Positions 12,846 to 20,973 of a DNA stretch of 40,930 bases are shown here, one piece after another (within the stretch, counting starts at the first letter, position 1; each line of letters opens with the position of its first letter). The notes under the pieces are model-generated. The model saw only the letters and a program-made list of their open reading frames with translations, had not been told where the DNA came from and did no database searches. The DNA is taken from positions 1-40,930 of the forward strand of contig CAJTFX010000039.1 in the NCBI GenBank assembly GCA_910575555.1, read 5' to 3'. This DNA comes from Lachnospiraceae bacterium (lineage in GTDB: Bacteria > Bacillota > Clostridia > Lachnospirales > Lachnospiraceae). A program made the position numbers and the translations under genes.

Positions 12846-14333
12846 ATGTCTGAATTCCATCGAATGATTACGTATCTTTATTTATATGAACACGGAACCA
12901 AACGACACAATGTAGGATTTGCCAAAATTGAAAAACGGGGCGGCCAGTGCCTCGTGGAAATACATATGAAAAACACCGGGCACACTTCTTCACTGGCCCC
13001 GGTGTATTTCTATGCCACAAGCAGGGGCAGGCATCCTGGAATTTCACTGGGAACCATGAGCCTTCCCCGGGGCAGCGGAGATTTTAAGACAATTCTGAAA
13101 GGGGAGCCTCTGGCAGACAGCAGTTATACTTTGGACGACATAAGAGGGATTTTCATTCCGCTTTCTGAGGAAATCATGTTTGTCAGCCAGTGGGACGACA
13201 GTGAATTTATCCGGAAAAATTTTGTTGAACCGAAACAAGTACAGGAAACGACGAAACCTCAGACAGAAGAGAAGGAAGCTGCCCAAACGAATGCCAACGC
13301 TGCCATACCGCAGCAGGCCGGAAAATCAGCAGATTCCGGGCTGCAAAATATCAACAGCCCAGACGCATCTTTGCCGCAGCGGCACAATCATGCAAACGCT
13401 TCTTCCACACAGCGGCAGGGCTACGCAGATGCTTCTTCTACACAGCAGCAGAGCCACCAGGCAGATGCCTCCCTGCCACGGCAGAGTAACAGCGCAGAGG
13501 CTTCCTCACCACAGCAGAGTCACCATGCAGGCTTCCCCCCAGCACAGCAGAATAACAGCGCAAAGGCTTCCTCACTACAGCAGAACAACCGGCCAGGCGC
13601 TTCCCTGCCACAGCAAACTGGGGGAACAAACGCTGCATCTGAGCAGCATGGCAGCGCAGATACCGCTTTCGCGGGGCAGACTGTCTCTTCCACGCGGCAC
13701 AATAGCGCAGCGGCTTCCTCACCGCAGCAGGCCGGCAAGACAGATATTTCCTCACCGCAGCAGGCCGGCAAGACAGATATTTCCTTACAGCAGCAGGCAA
13801 AGGAGCCAGCAGCTTCTTCCCAAACGAATGCTGCTTCTTCTCAAACAAATGCTGTTTCGCCTTCCCCGGATCTCAGCGCCGCAGAAGCCGTTCCCAACTT
13901 CAGAGAAAATGTTCAAAGCAGAAACGGGATACCCCTGCCATCCATCCCGAAGCTGGAGCCTTTGCCGGAAAACTGGAGCCTGAAATGGGAATTTATTATG
14001 GAGAATTATCCTGTAATGACTCCTTTTGCCGGAGATGAAAAGACTCTCTGTGTACGGTGGGAATTAAAGGATCTGCGCTTGCTGCCAAGGCAGTACTGGT
14101 ATCTGGGCAACAACAGTTTCCTTCTTCACGGCTTCTTCAACTACCGCTATCTGATTCTCGGCATCACGGAAAAAGCCGGAAATAAACGCTGGTTTATCGG
14201 AATTCCCGGAGTTTACCAGAATCCCGAGCGGGTGATGGCCACTTTATTCGGATTCCCGGAATTCCGCAACGAGAAATCCGCACCGGTCAACACCGGAGAA
14301 TTCGGCTACTGGTATCGCTATCTGAACGAATAG
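12846..14333 (+). CDS. DUF6128-type protein with Gln/Ser-rich central repeats
   Basis: The start at 12846 is chosen because of a GGGAGTG site 8 bp upstream; 30 upstream codons in frame have no such site. The 495-residue protein has an N-terminal beta-rich domain (1-125, 'MITYLYLYEHGTKRHNVGFA'), a low-complexity middle of about 220 residues made of (A/S)SxPQQ and NSAxAS units, and a conserved C-terminal domain ('WYLGNNSFLLHGFFNYRYLI', ending 'GEFGYWYRYLNE'). Only the ends resemble DUF6128 proteins; function unknown. No signal peptide or membrane segment is visible. The 3' end overlaps the convergent GNAT gene by 47 bp. Confidence 0.75.
   Translation: MSEFHRMITYLYLYEHGTKRHNVGFAKIEKRGGQCLVEIHMKNTGHTSSLAPVYFYATSRGRHPGISLGTMSLPRGSGDFKTILKGEPLADSSYTLDDIRGIFIPLSEEIMFVSQWDDSEFIRKNFVEPKQVQETTKPQTEEKEAAQTNANAAIPQQAGKSADSGLQNINSPDASLPQRHNHANASSTQRQGYADASSTQQQSHQADASLPRQSNSAEASSPQQSHHAGFPPAQQNNSAKASSLQQNNRPGASLPQQTGGTNAASEQHGSADTAFAGQTVSSTRHNSAAASSPQQAGKTDISSPQQAGKTDISLQQQAKEPAASSQTNAASSQTNAVSPSPDLSAAEAVPNFRENVQSRNGIPLPSIPKLEPLPENWSLKWEFIMENYPVMTPFAGDEKTLCVRWELKDLRLLPRQYWYLGNNSFLLHGFFNYRYLILGITEKAGNKRWFIGIPGVYQNPERVMATLFGFPEFRNEKSAPVNTGEFGYWYRYLNE
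13300..13870. repeat. Low-complexity PQQ/ASS coding repeat
   Basis: Degenerate 36-45 bp units built on 'ccacagcagagt' / 'gcttcctcaccacagcag' encode Pro-Gln-Gln and Ala-Ser-rich peptides. One unit, 'ccgcagcaggccggcaagac', occurs twice in tandem at 13722 and 13758. Confidence 0.75.
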
Positions 14334-14883
14334 ACGGCTCCTCTGACAGCAGAGCGTACAATTCATGGTCTCTCCATTTTCCATGAAGCATGACGCTCTG
14401 CTTTTTTATTCCCTCAAACTCAAAACCCAGGTTCAGCAAAAGTTTCCGGGATGCAGTATTTCCAGGCAGTACGCAGGCTTCGATCCGATGCAGCTTCAAT
14501 TCTTCAAATACCACCTGAATTCCTCTTAAAATGCTTTCCCGGGCATACCCTCTGCCCCAGAATCTCCGGTCAAATTTATACCCCAGTTCACAGCATTGAA
14601 AAAATCCATATTTGATATTATGAAACGAAACTGTTCCGATAACCTGCTCCGGCCGCTCCCGTTCCTGCACCCAGAACCGGAGAGATTTCTGCTTTACCGC
14701 CAGGTTATATTCTCCCTGAAGCAGCATTTTCTGAAACTTTTCGGTGTAAAACTGGGGCGGTCGGTCTGTTTCGTATTGTTCAATCATTTCCCGGTTATCC
14801 AGATAAAACTGAAGAACTCTGGCGCAGGCCGTATCGTCCAGAATTTTCAACTCCAAACGTTCTGTCTGATATGTCATTTTCAT
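14287..14883 (-). CDS. GNAT family N-acetyltransferase (RimJ/RimL-like)
   Basis: The start is placed at the ATG at 14883, 6 bp after AGGAG; a TTG-initiated frame 33 bp upstream is less likely. The 198-residue protein has the GNAT elements 'TERLELKILDD', 'VIGTVSFHNI', 'LGYKFDRRFWGRGYARESIL' (acetyl-CoA pyrophosphate loop RRFWGRGYA) and 'VLPGNTASRKLLLNLGFEFE'. This is the pattern of the RimJ/RimL subgroup that acetylates N-termini or small molecules; the substrate cannot be told. It overlaps the end of the DUF6128-type gene and is divergent from tadA. Confidence 0.88.
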   Translation of the reverse strand: MKMTYQTERLELKILDDTACARVLQFYLDNREMIEQYETDRPPQFYTEKFQKMLLQGEYNLAVKQKSLRFWVQERERPEQVIGTVSFHNIKYGFFQCCELGYKFDRRFWGRGYARESILRGIQVVFEELKLHRIEACVLPGNTASRKLLLNLGFEFEGIKKQSVMLHGKWRDHELYALLSEEPSIRSDSDTSSRILRC

Positions 14884-14948
14884 TGTAACTTCTCCTGTTT
14901 TTTTATATAATAACATTGACAGAGATCAGATGTCCAGAAGGAGGATCT

Positions 14949-15431
14949 ATGAATCAGGAAGAAAAATTTATGAAAGCCGCCATCCGGGAAGCGAAAAAAG
15001 CGGAAAAAATACAGGAGGTTCCCATTGGCTGCGTAATTGTATCCGACGGAAAAATCATTGCCCGGGGATACAACCGGAGAAATATTGACAAAAACACCCT
15101 GGCTCATGCAGAGCTTTCCGCCATTAAAAAAGCCAGTAAAAAACTGGGCGACTGGCGTCTGGAAGGCTGCACCATGTATGTAACCCTGGAGCCCTGCCAG
15201 ATGTGCGCCGGCGCCATTGTACAGGCACGGATGGACAAGGTTGTCATCGGAAGCATGAATCCCAAAGCCGGGTGCGCCGGTTCTGTGCTGAACCTTCTGC
15301 AGATTCAGGCCTTCAACCATCAGGTGGAACTGGAAACCGGCATCCTGGGGGAGGAATGCTCTTCTATGCTCAGCAATTTTTTTAAACATCTGCGTCAGCA
15401 AAAATCGGAGAAAAGCTCCCAGAACAGTTGA
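14949..15431 (+). CDS. tadA: tRNA adenosine(34) deaminase
   Basis: The start at 14949 follows AAGGAGG at 6 bp spacing; 11 upstream codons are also open. The 160-residue enzyme converts A34 to inosine in tRNA-Arg(ACG). Zinc ligands and catalytic Glu are visible as HAE (H53, E55) and PCQMC (C83, C86). 'EVPIGCVIV' and 'GYNRRNIDKN' match TadA rather than cytidine deaminase. The gene is immediately followed by the SRP RNA gene, whose -35 box overlaps the tadA stop codon. Confidence 0.94.
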   Translation: MNQEEKFMKAAIREAKKAEKIQEVPIGCVIVSDGKIIARGYNRRNIDKNTLAHAELSAIKKASKKLGDWRLEGCTMYVTLEPCQMCAGAIVQARMDKVVIGSMNPKAGCAGSVLNLLQIQAFNHQVELETGILGEECSSMLSNFFKHLRQQKSEKSSQNS

Positions 15432-15456
15432 CTTTTTTTGTGAAACAGGATATACT
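15428..15456 (+). promoter_or_regulatory. Promoter of the SRP RNA
   Basis: TTGACT (15428-15433), exactly 17 bp, TATACT (15451-15456). The -35 overlaps the tadA stop codon (TGA at 15429-15431). Confidence 0.8.
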
Positions 15457-15462
15457 TAGGTA

Positions 15463-15730
15463 TCCGAGCAGCTGGGGCGTTAGCGGTGCCCTGTACCAAC
15501 AATCCGCTATAGTTGGAGTGATGCTTTGCCCCGGGTTTTTGCCTGTGGGGCTGCCTTTTATAAGTGGTGATGACGTCTGGGTCTTACGCAATGGAACTCT
15601 GTGAACCGTGTCAGGTTGGGAACAAAGCAGCACTAAGCAGAATCTTTCATGTGCCGTAAGGGCGCCTGGGCCGAGCTAACTGTAAAAGTAACGCCCATGG
15701 TCAGGATTCAAAGCAAAGCGCTCGGTTTTT
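15463..15730 (+). ncRNA. ffs: Signal recognition particle RNA, large type
   Basis: The ~267-nt gene has the hallmarks of the Gram-positive long SRP RNA. Complementary ends CCGAGC (15464-15469) and GCTCGG (15720-15725) are followed by TTTTT as terminator. An Alu-like 5' domain includes 'ggtgccctgta'. The S-domain apical hairpin 'gtcaggttgggaacaaagca' is close to the SRP consensus GUCAGGUCCGGAAGGAAGCA, here with a changed tetraloop region. The position after tadA is a common arrangement. The ends are predicted from the promoter and the closing stem. Confidence 0.92.
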
Positions 15731-15766
15731 GATATCCGTCATACTGAACACTTAAGGAGAATTTCA

Positions 15767-16249
15767 TTGAAAAAATTACTGCATAAAACCAGGAACGCAC
15801 TGTTTGACTCCTGTGATTTTTTAGAACTTCTGATGGCTGTCATTGTTCTGGCGGCCCTTCTGATTGCCTGCTTCTCCCTGGGCAGCTCTTTTATAGATTA
15901 TTGGAATGACAGATATTCCAGCGAAGCTTTTCTGACCTTTGTGGGATATGTGTTTAATATCCTGATTGGCATTGAGTTTCTGAAAATGCTCTGTCAGCCC
16001 AACGGAGATACTGTGTTGGAGGTTTTAATGTTTCTGGTGGCCCGTCATATGATACTGGATCACACTACCGTCATTGAAAACCTGATTACCATTATCAGCA
16101 TTGGAATTCTGTTTGGCATCAAAAAATATATCAGCCTGCCCGCCGGAAAAGAAAATTACCGTATTTTTTCCAGTAATTCTGATTCTGAGGAATCCGAAAC
16201 GGAACCCCCTCCCCAGAAAAACGAAGATTCCGGGCAGTCTCACAAATAA
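15767..16249 (+). CDS. PsiE-like membrane protein
   Basis: The start is a TTG at 15767, seven bases after AAGGAGA; no ATG is available in a sensible position. The 160-residue protein has a short basic N-terminus, four membrane segments (about 20-40 'LLMAVIVLAALLIACFSLG', 55-75, 80-100 and 108-125 'LITIISIGILFGI') and an acidic soluble tail. The stretch 'VLEVLMFLVARHMILDHTT' is typical of the phosphate-starvation-inducible PsiE family (PF06146), whose function is not established. It starts 36 bp after the SRP RNA and ends just before a strong hairpin. Confidence 0.65.
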   Translation: MKKLLHKTRNALFDSCDFLELLMAVIVLAALLIACFSLGSSFIDYWNDRYSSEAFLTFVGYVFNILIGIEFLKMLCQPNGDTVLEVLMFLVARHMILDHTTVIENLITIISIGILFGIKKYISLPAGKENYRIFSSNSDSEESETEPPPQKNEDSGQSHK

Positions 16250-16260
16250 TACGACATATC

Positions 16261-16293
16261 TTTACAGGGAATGGCTTCTCCATTCCCTGTAAA
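16261..16293 (+). terminator. Hairpin after the PsiE-like gene
   Basis: Perfect 14-bp stem TTTACAGGGAATGG (16261-16274) / CCATTCCCTGTAAA (16280-16293) with a 5-base loop. The T-run behind it is weak (aattt), so termination is likely but not certain. Confidence 0.65.
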
Positions 16294-16316
16294 AATTTGG
16301 AAACACGCTCTGGCTC

Positions 16317-16377
16317 TTGACTTTTTTGCAGCCAGGGATTATATTTATATAGAAATCAATAATAATTATCATTATTT
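16317..16377 (+). promoter_or_regulatory. Promoter and Fur/PerR-type operator of the perR-like gene
   Basis: TTGACT (16317-16322), 17 bp, TATATT (16340-16345). Immediately downstream lies an AT-rich palindrome, ATAATAATTAT (16359-16369), within a longer Fur/PerR-like box (16355-16377). Position over the transcript start suggests autorepression. Confidence 0.65.
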
Positions 16378-16396
16378 ACAGGAGGAAAGACCATTG

Positions 16397-16861
16397 ATGA
16401 AATACAGCCGCCAACGGGAGTGTATCAGGGAATTTCTTTCCGGCCGCCAGGATCATCCGACCGCCGAGACGGTTTATACAAATGTAAAAAAAGAGTTTCC
16501 AAACATCAGTCTGGGAACCGTATACCGCAACCTGTCACTGTTGACGGAGGTTGGGGAAATTCAGAAAATTTCCACTGGTATCGGACCGGATCGCTTTGAC
16601 TGGAACGCAGACCCTCATTATCACGTATTCTGCAGGGAATGCGGCAGCGTTATGGATTTGAAACTGGAAAACATTAATCATATCAATATCCTGGCAGGCA
16701 ATGAATTTGAAGGCCGGATTGACGGGCATATCACATATTTTCTTGGAACCTGCAAAGCCTGCCTGCAAAAAGAAGCAGACAGCCAGAATCCCCAGGCAGA
16801 ATACACTGCTGCCTGCATGGAGCATCAACTGCTCACAGAAAAAACACAAAATATCTCTTGA
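16397..16861 (+). CDS. Fur family regulator, PerR-like
   Basis: The first Met of the conserved region is at 16397; the adjacent TTG at 16394 could be used with the AGGAGG at 16380-16385. The 154-residue protein has the winged-helix DNA-binding domain ('SRQRECIREFLSGRQDHPTA', 'ISLGTVYRNLSLLTEVGEIQ'), the metal-binding motif DPHYHVFC and structural zinc cysteines C-x2-C ('CREC') and C-x2-C ('CKAC'). Gene context with rubrerythrin directly downstream points to peroxide sensing (PerR) more than iron sensing, but the residues seen do not settle it. The last ~25 residues extend beyond the usual end. Confidence 0.85.
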   Translation: MKYSRQRECIREFLSGRQDHPTAETVYTNVKKEFPNISLGTVYRNLSLLTEVGEIQKISTGIGPDRFDWNADPHYHVFCRECGSVMDLKLENINHINILAGNEFEGRIDGHITYFLGTCKACLQKEADSQNPQAEYTAACMEHQLLTEKTQNIS

Positions 16862-16906
16862 CAGGCTTCACAAGATATGCTATCTTAATTTCAGTAACAA
16901 TTACTG
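16858..16906 (+). promoter_or_regulatory. Rubrerythrin promoter with palindromic operator
   Basis: TTGACA (16858-16863), 17 bp, TATCTT (16881-16886). The perfect 6-3-6 palindrome CAGTAA-caa-TTACTG (16892-16906) covers the expected transcript start. TTGACA overlaps the stop codon of the perR-like gene. Binding by that regulator is an inference. Confidence 0.65.
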
Positions 16907-16957
16907 TTTTTACTTAGTCAATTAAAATTTAAAACACATAGAAAGGAAGAATTTATT

Positions 16958-17500
16958 ATGAAAAAATTTGTATGTAATGTATGCGGTTATGTTTATGAAG
17001 GAGATGCAGCGCCTGAGAAATGTCCTCAGTGCAACGCTCCTGCTTCCAAGTTCACCGAGCAGTCCGGAGATTTGTCCTGGGCTTCTGAGCATGTAATTGG
17101 CGTAGCTCAGGGTGTTTCTGAAGATATCATCGAAGATTTAAGAGCAAACTTCAACGGAGAATGTACAGAAGTTGGTATGTATCTGGCTATGGCAAGAGTT
17201 GCTCACAGAGAAGGATATCCGGAAATCGGCCTGTACTGGGAGAAAGCTGCTTATGAAGAAGCAGAGCACGCTGCAAAATTCGCTGAGTTATTAGGTGAAG
17301 TTGTGACTGACAGCACCAAGAAGAATCTGGAGATGAGAGTAGAAGCTGAAAATGGCGCTACTGCTGGAAAAACTGACCTGGCTAAGAGAGCAAAGGCTGC
17401 GAACCTGGATGCAATCCATGATACTGTTCATGAAATGGCAAGGGATGAAGCTAGACACGGCAAAGCATTTGCAGGTCTGTTAAAGAGATACTTCGGCTAA
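16958..17500 (+). CDS. Rubrerythrin with N-terminal rubredoxin domain
   Basis: A 180-residue protein with a rubredoxin Fe(Cys)4 site first (C6, C9, C22, C25 in 'CNVCGYVY'...'CPQCNAP') and then a ferritin-like diiron four-helix bundle ('[20 protein letters not shown]', '[19 protein letters not shown]', '[19 protein letters not shown]'). The domain order is the reverse of classical rubrerythrin ('reverse rubrerythrin'). Such proteins reduce hydrogen peroxide to water in anaerobes using NAD(P)H via a redox partner. It has an AGAAAGGAAG ribosome site, its own promoter and a strong terminator. Codon use looks like that of a highly expressed gene. Confidence 0.93.
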   Translation: MKKFVCNVCGYVYEGDAAPEKCPQCNAPASKFTEQSGDLSWASEHVIGVAQGVSEDIIEDLRANFNGECTEVGMYLAMARVAHREGYPEIGLYWEKAAYEEAEHAAKFAELLGEVVTDSTKKNLEMRVEAENGATAGKTDLAKRAKAANLDAIHDTVHEMARDEARHGKAFAGLLKRYFG

Positions 17501-17537
17501 TCAGAAGTACTGAAAAATTAACATTTTGAAGATTTGG

Positions 17538-17572
17538 GGGTATGTTGGAGCAATCCGGCATACCCTTTTTTT
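17538..17572 (+). terminator. Rho-independent terminator of rubrerythrin
   Basis: GGGTATG (17538-17544) / CATACCC (17559-17565) followed by seven T (17566-17572). Confidence 0.85.
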
Positions 17573-17649
17573 GTGTAAGCGGTTGTGTGTGAAAGTGGGT
17601 TTTTATTTCTGGTTTTCATTTATTTTAGAAAAACACACTCTGATCAGCA

Positions 17650-18171
17650 TCACAGCTTTTCCAAATCAATGCTTATGTCGTACTCATCATCAATCAGCAC
17701 ATAATTTACACCATGCTTTTTTGCAAGTTCAAAAAATTGTGCGTTATCTTCTAAAACACTTTCAATCGTACACCATTCATCATCCAAACGGTTTTCTATA
17801 GCATTCGCATATTTTTTTATGCTCGCAAAGTTCTGTTTTATATAAGTTTCACTCATTACAAGGCAGTAATATTTGATATCCTTAAGGTATTCCTTTTCAA
17901 AATCCTTTGACCAGTCAAAAGGAATATAGCACCCTTCCATTATAAGATTCTGCTGGTTTTCTACGGCAGTTTTAATCATTTCACGAAGAATTGGCCACAA
18001 ATAATCTGTAAGCTGGTCATCATCTTCCGGTGTAAGCTTCGTATAGCCGCTGCGAATCAAACCCATTTTCAAATGGTCGATTGAAAAATACGGATATTTA
18101 TATGTTTCAAGCAGCTTTTGTGCAAGTGTTGTTTTTCCTGTGTGGGAAGCCCCGGTGATCAAAACAATCAT
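17650..18171 (-). CDS. P-loop kinase-like protein
   Basis: A 173-residue protein with Walker A 'GASHTGKT' (7-14) at the very N-terminus, 'YFSIDHLKMGLIR' and a second acidic strand 'NLIMEGCYIPFDW'. This resembles small nucleotide or antibiotic-type kinases (adenylate/2-phosphoglycerate kinase-like AAA_33 group). The substrate is unknown. The DNA is less G+C rich than the neighbouring helicase gene, so it may be a recent arrival. Its start is preceded by 'ggaaaggaaaa'. It is a single gene between the rubrerythrin and helicase terminators. Confidence 0.7.
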   Translation of the reverse strand: MIVLITGASHTGKTTLAQKLLETYKYPYFSIDHLKMGLIRSGYTKLTPEDDDQLTDYLWPILREMIKTAVENQQNLIMEGCYIPFDWSKDFEKEYLKDIKYYCLVMSETYIKQNFASIKKYANAIENRLDDEWCTIESVLEDNAQFFELAKKHGVNYVLIDDEYDISIDLEKL

Positions 18172-18271
18172 TTTTATTTTTCCTTTCCTGCAAAATTCTG
18201 TTTGTTTGAATGAAGCATACCATATTCTGTTTAATAATCACACCTAAAGGACAGCATGCTCCATAAAAATA

Positions 18272-18314
18272 TCCCGTCAAAACAGACGCTTCCATGTGCT
18301 CTGTTCTGACGGGA
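18272..18314 (-). terminator. Terminator of the DEAD-box helicase gene
   Basis: Arms TCCCGTCAAAACAGA (18272-18286) and TCTGTTCTGACGGGA (18300-18314), one mismatch in 15 pairs. Read on the minus strand, the stem is followed by ATATTTTTATG. Confidence 0.75.
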
Positions 18315-18365
18315 CAATATGCTTCAAACTGGTTGTCTTACTGTGCGTTCTGCCAAACCATTCCT

Positions 18366-19958
18366 CTATTTCTGGTTTGCAGGCTCAATATTAATGCTCT
18401 TTCCTTTTATTTTGGAATTGCTCATGGCCCGCAGCACTTCTTTGCCGTATTCCCGGGGCACTTCCACAAAGGTGTATTTATCGTACATATCAATGGCGCC
18501 CACCAGATCTCCTGACATTCCGGATTCTCCGGCTATGGCTCCTAAGATATCTCCGGGCCGTACATGCTGCTTTTTACCGATGTTGATAAAGAGACGCACC
18601 ATGCCTTCTTCTGCGCCTGTATCGCCGAATTCAAAGTTCTCCATGCTCTTCTGGGCATTTTCCTCTTCACCCAGAAGCGCCAGTTTTAAGAATGCCGCCG
18701 CAATATCCATAGCGGTGTAATCGGATTCGTTTACCTGCTTCTCAATCATATTTACCATGGAGGTCAGATCTTCTTCTTCAATGACTGTGCCGATATGATC
18801 CATGATTTTCTCCAGTCTTACCTGCACCACATCTTCCATACTGGGGATTTTCTGGGCAAGAATCTTGGTTTTGCAGTATCTCTGGATATCTTTTAATTTG
18901 TAAACCTCTTTGCCCTTGACAAAAGTAAAGGAACGGCCGGTTCGTCCTGCTCTTCCGGTTCGTCCGATCCGGTGCACATAATATTCGTCATCCTGGGGAA
19001 GATCGAAGTTGAACACCGCTTCCACGTCATCCACGTCAATTCCTCTGGCCGCCACATCGGTAGCTACCAGAATCTCTGTTTTTCCATTGCGGAAATGGTT
19101 CATAACCCGATCCCGCTGCATCTGCTTCATATCTCCGTGAAGCCCTTCTGCAAAATATCCTCTGCCCTGCAGCGCGTTGGTAAGCTCGTCCACCATGCGC
19201 TTGGTATTACAGAAAACCAGGGAAAGTCTGGGATCGTACACATCCAGAAGGCGGCTCAGCACTTCTACCTTGTCCTTGCGTTTTACGTCATAATAATACT
19301 GCTCAATATTCGGAACGGTCAGCTCCTTTTTGACCACCTTAATGGTGACGGCGTCCTTCTGATATTTCTTGGTAATCTCCAGAATCGGTTTGGGCATGGT
19401 AGCAGAAAACAATACGGTCTGCCGCTCTTTTGGAATATATTCCAGCACTGTTTCAATATCTTCCCGAAATCCCATATTCAGCATTTCGTCCGCTTCGTCC
19501 AGTACGATAGTCTCTACTTCCTCACACTTAATGGTTTTTCTCCTCAGGTGATCCATCACCCGTCCCGGCGTACCGATAATAATCTGGGCGCCGCCCTTTA
19601 AGGAGCGGATCTGCTTGACAATATCCTGCCCGCCGTATACAGGAAGCACCTTCACCCCATGCATATATTTTGCAAGGCAGCGGACTTCTTCTGCCACCTG
19701 GATGGCAAGCTCCCTGGTGGGACAGAGTACAATGGCCTGGGTTTTCTTATTATGGGGATCTACTTTCATCAGCAATGGTATTCCAAACGCCGCGGTTTTC
19801 CCGGTACCGGTCTGTGCCTGTCCAATGACATCTACTCCTTCCATTACTACAGGAATGGCCTTGCTCTGAATCGGAGTAGCTTCTTCGAACCCCATTTCGC
19901 GAATGGCACGCAATATCTGGGGGTATAAATCTAATTCATCAAATCTTACTGTTTCCAT
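18366..19958 (-). CDS. DEAD-box RNA helicase, DbpA-like
   Basis: The start at 19958 is supported by AAAGGAAA upstream; 35 codons before it are open but lack a site. The 530-residue protein carries the Q motif ('ATPIQSKAIP'), motif I AQTGTGKT (about 47-54), DEAD in 'IVLDEADEMLNMGF', SAT, and motif VI 'HRIGRTGRAGRTG'. The C-terminal ~75 residues ('GDILGAIAGESGMSGDLVGA'...'YTFVEVPREYG') are a DbpA-type RNA-binding domain, which in DbpA/YxiN recognises 23S rRNA hairpin 92. It therefore probably acts in 50S ribosome assembly. Single-gene unit with its own terminator. Confidence 0.93.
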   Translation of the reverse strand: METVRFDELDLYPQILRAIREMGFEEATPIQSKAIPVVMEGVDVIGQAQTGTGKTAAFGIPLLMKVDPHNKKTQAIVLCPTRELAIQVAEEVRCLAKYMHGVKVLPVYGGQDIVKQIRSLKGGAQIIIGTPGRVMDHLRRKTIKCEEVETIVLDEADEMLNMGFREDIETVLEYIPKERQTVLFSATMPKPILEITKKYQKDAVTIKVVKKELTVPNIEQYYYDVKRKDKVEVLSRLLDVYDPRLSLVFCNTKRMVDELTNALQGRGYFAEGLHGDMKQMQRDRVMNHFRNGKTEILVATDVAARGIDVDDVEAVFNFDLPQDDEYYVHRIGRTGRAGRTGRSFTFVKGKEVYKLKDIQRYCKTKILAQKIPSMEDVVQVRLEKIMDHIGTVIEEEDLTSMVNMIEKQVNESDYTAMDIAAAFLKLALLGEEENAQKSMENFEFGDTGAEEGMVRLFINIGKKQHVRPGDILGAIAGESGMSGDLVGAIDMYDKYTFVEVPREYGKEVLRAMSNSKIKGKSINIEPANQK

Positions 19959-20052
19959 ATATTTCCTTTCACTCTCTATTGCAAACCTGTTGCTAATCAT
20001 ATCAGAGAAACTACCGGTTGTCAAACTGTTTTGAAAAACTTCTGCATTTCTA

Positions 20053-20081
20053 TTGACATTCACTCCGACAAGGTGTAGTAT
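20053..20081 (+). promoter_or_regulatory. Promoter of the hemolysin III-type gene
   Basis: TTGACA (20053-20058), 17 bp, TAGTAT (20076-20081). A leader of about 115 nt separates it from the start codon, which has AAGGAGGAG upstream. Confidence 0.6.
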
Positions 20082-20206
20082 TTACTTACACTCAATGTAG
20101 TTTTAATTACTATGTGTTCATATTTCAATTACTTTTACATATACTATTAACGGCTATGAATTAGAAACCTTACTGAACTCATTTAACTGAAGGAGGAGAT
20201 ATTACC

Positions 20207-20872
20207 ATGAAATTCAAATTAAAAGATCCGGGAAGTTCCATTACACATTTTATCGGCATGCTGATGGCCCTTTTTTCCGCCACGCCGCTTTTGATCCGGG
20301 CTTCCACCAATCCTGATAAAATTCATGTGATTTCCCTGGCGGTTTTTATTACAAGTATGATTTTGCTTTACGGCGCAAGCGCCACTTATCATGCTTTGGA
20401 CTTGTCCGAACAGACCAACCGGATTTTAAGAAAACTTGACCATATGATGATTTTCGTTCTGATTGCGGGCACTTATACCCCGGTATGCGTAATCGTCCTT
20501 GGAGGCCGCACCGGCTACAGCCTTCTGACCCTTGTCTGGGGAATTGCCCTTGCAGGAATCCTGGTAAAAGCCTTCTGGATTACCTGTCCCAAATGGTTTT
20601 CTTCCTTATTATATATCGCCATGGGCTGGGTATGCGTTCTGGCTTTTACACAGATTATCAATTCCCTTTCGCCTCAGGCTTTCGGATGGCTTTTGGCCGG
20701 CGGCATAATCTATACGGTGGGCGGCATTATTTATGCTCTGAAACTGCCTATTTTCAATTCCAGACATAAGAATTTCGGCTCCCACGAAATTTTCCATCTG
20801 TTTGTGATGGGCGGCAGCGTATGTCATTTTATTATGATGTACTGTTTCGTGGCAAATATGCCTGTTTTGTAA
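20207..20872 (+). CDS. Hemolysin III / PAQR family membrane protein
   Basis: A 221-residue protein with seven membrane segments. Family signatures are visible: 'DPGSSITHFIGMLMAL' near the start, 'YGASATYHALDLSEQ' (Ser and His of the putative metal site), 'RKLDHMMIFVLIAGTYTP' and 'GSHEIFHLFVMGGSVCHF' with two more His. In the PAQR superfamily these residues bind zinc and form a hydrolase-like site; bacterial members are linked to membrane fluidity/energetics (TrhA) rather than proven haemolysis. It has its own promoter and a long terminator hairpin. Confidence 0.9.
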   Translation: MKFKLKDPGSSITHFIGMLMALFSATPLLIRASTNPDKIHVISLAVFITSMILLYGASATYHALDLSEQTNRILRKLDHMMIFVLIAGTYTPVCVIVLGGRTGYSLLTLVWGIALAGILVKAFWITCPKWFSSLLYIAMGWVCVLAFTQIINSLSPQAFGWLLAGGIIYTVGGIIYALKLPIFNSRHKNFGSHEIFHLFVMGGSVCHFIMMYCFVANMPVL

Positions 20873-20886
20873 AATCTGCTTGTACG

Positions 20887-20929
20887 ACCGCTTCAATAAC
20901 ATGCAGCTGCATATGGTTGGAGCGGTTTT
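20887..20929 (+). terminator. Terminator of the hemolysin III-type gene
   Basis: ACCGCT (20887-20892) / AGCGGT (20921-20926) extended by TCAA/TTGG and an inner ATGCAG/CTGCAT, followed by TTTTC. Confidence 0.65.
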
Positions 20930-20973
20930 CTGCGTAAAAACTTCAGCCTCTGCCTGTCCCAATATGTTAAACA

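Noticed and set aside
13180-13983. 267-codon frame overlapping the DUF6128-type gene
   Set aside because: An out-of-frame reading of the low-complexity repeat, giving Arg/Ser/His-rich sequence with no conserved pattern.
20053-20206. Riboswitch in the long leader of the hemolysin III-type gene
   Set aside because: No conserved aptamer motif or terminator hairpin is visible between promoter and start codon.
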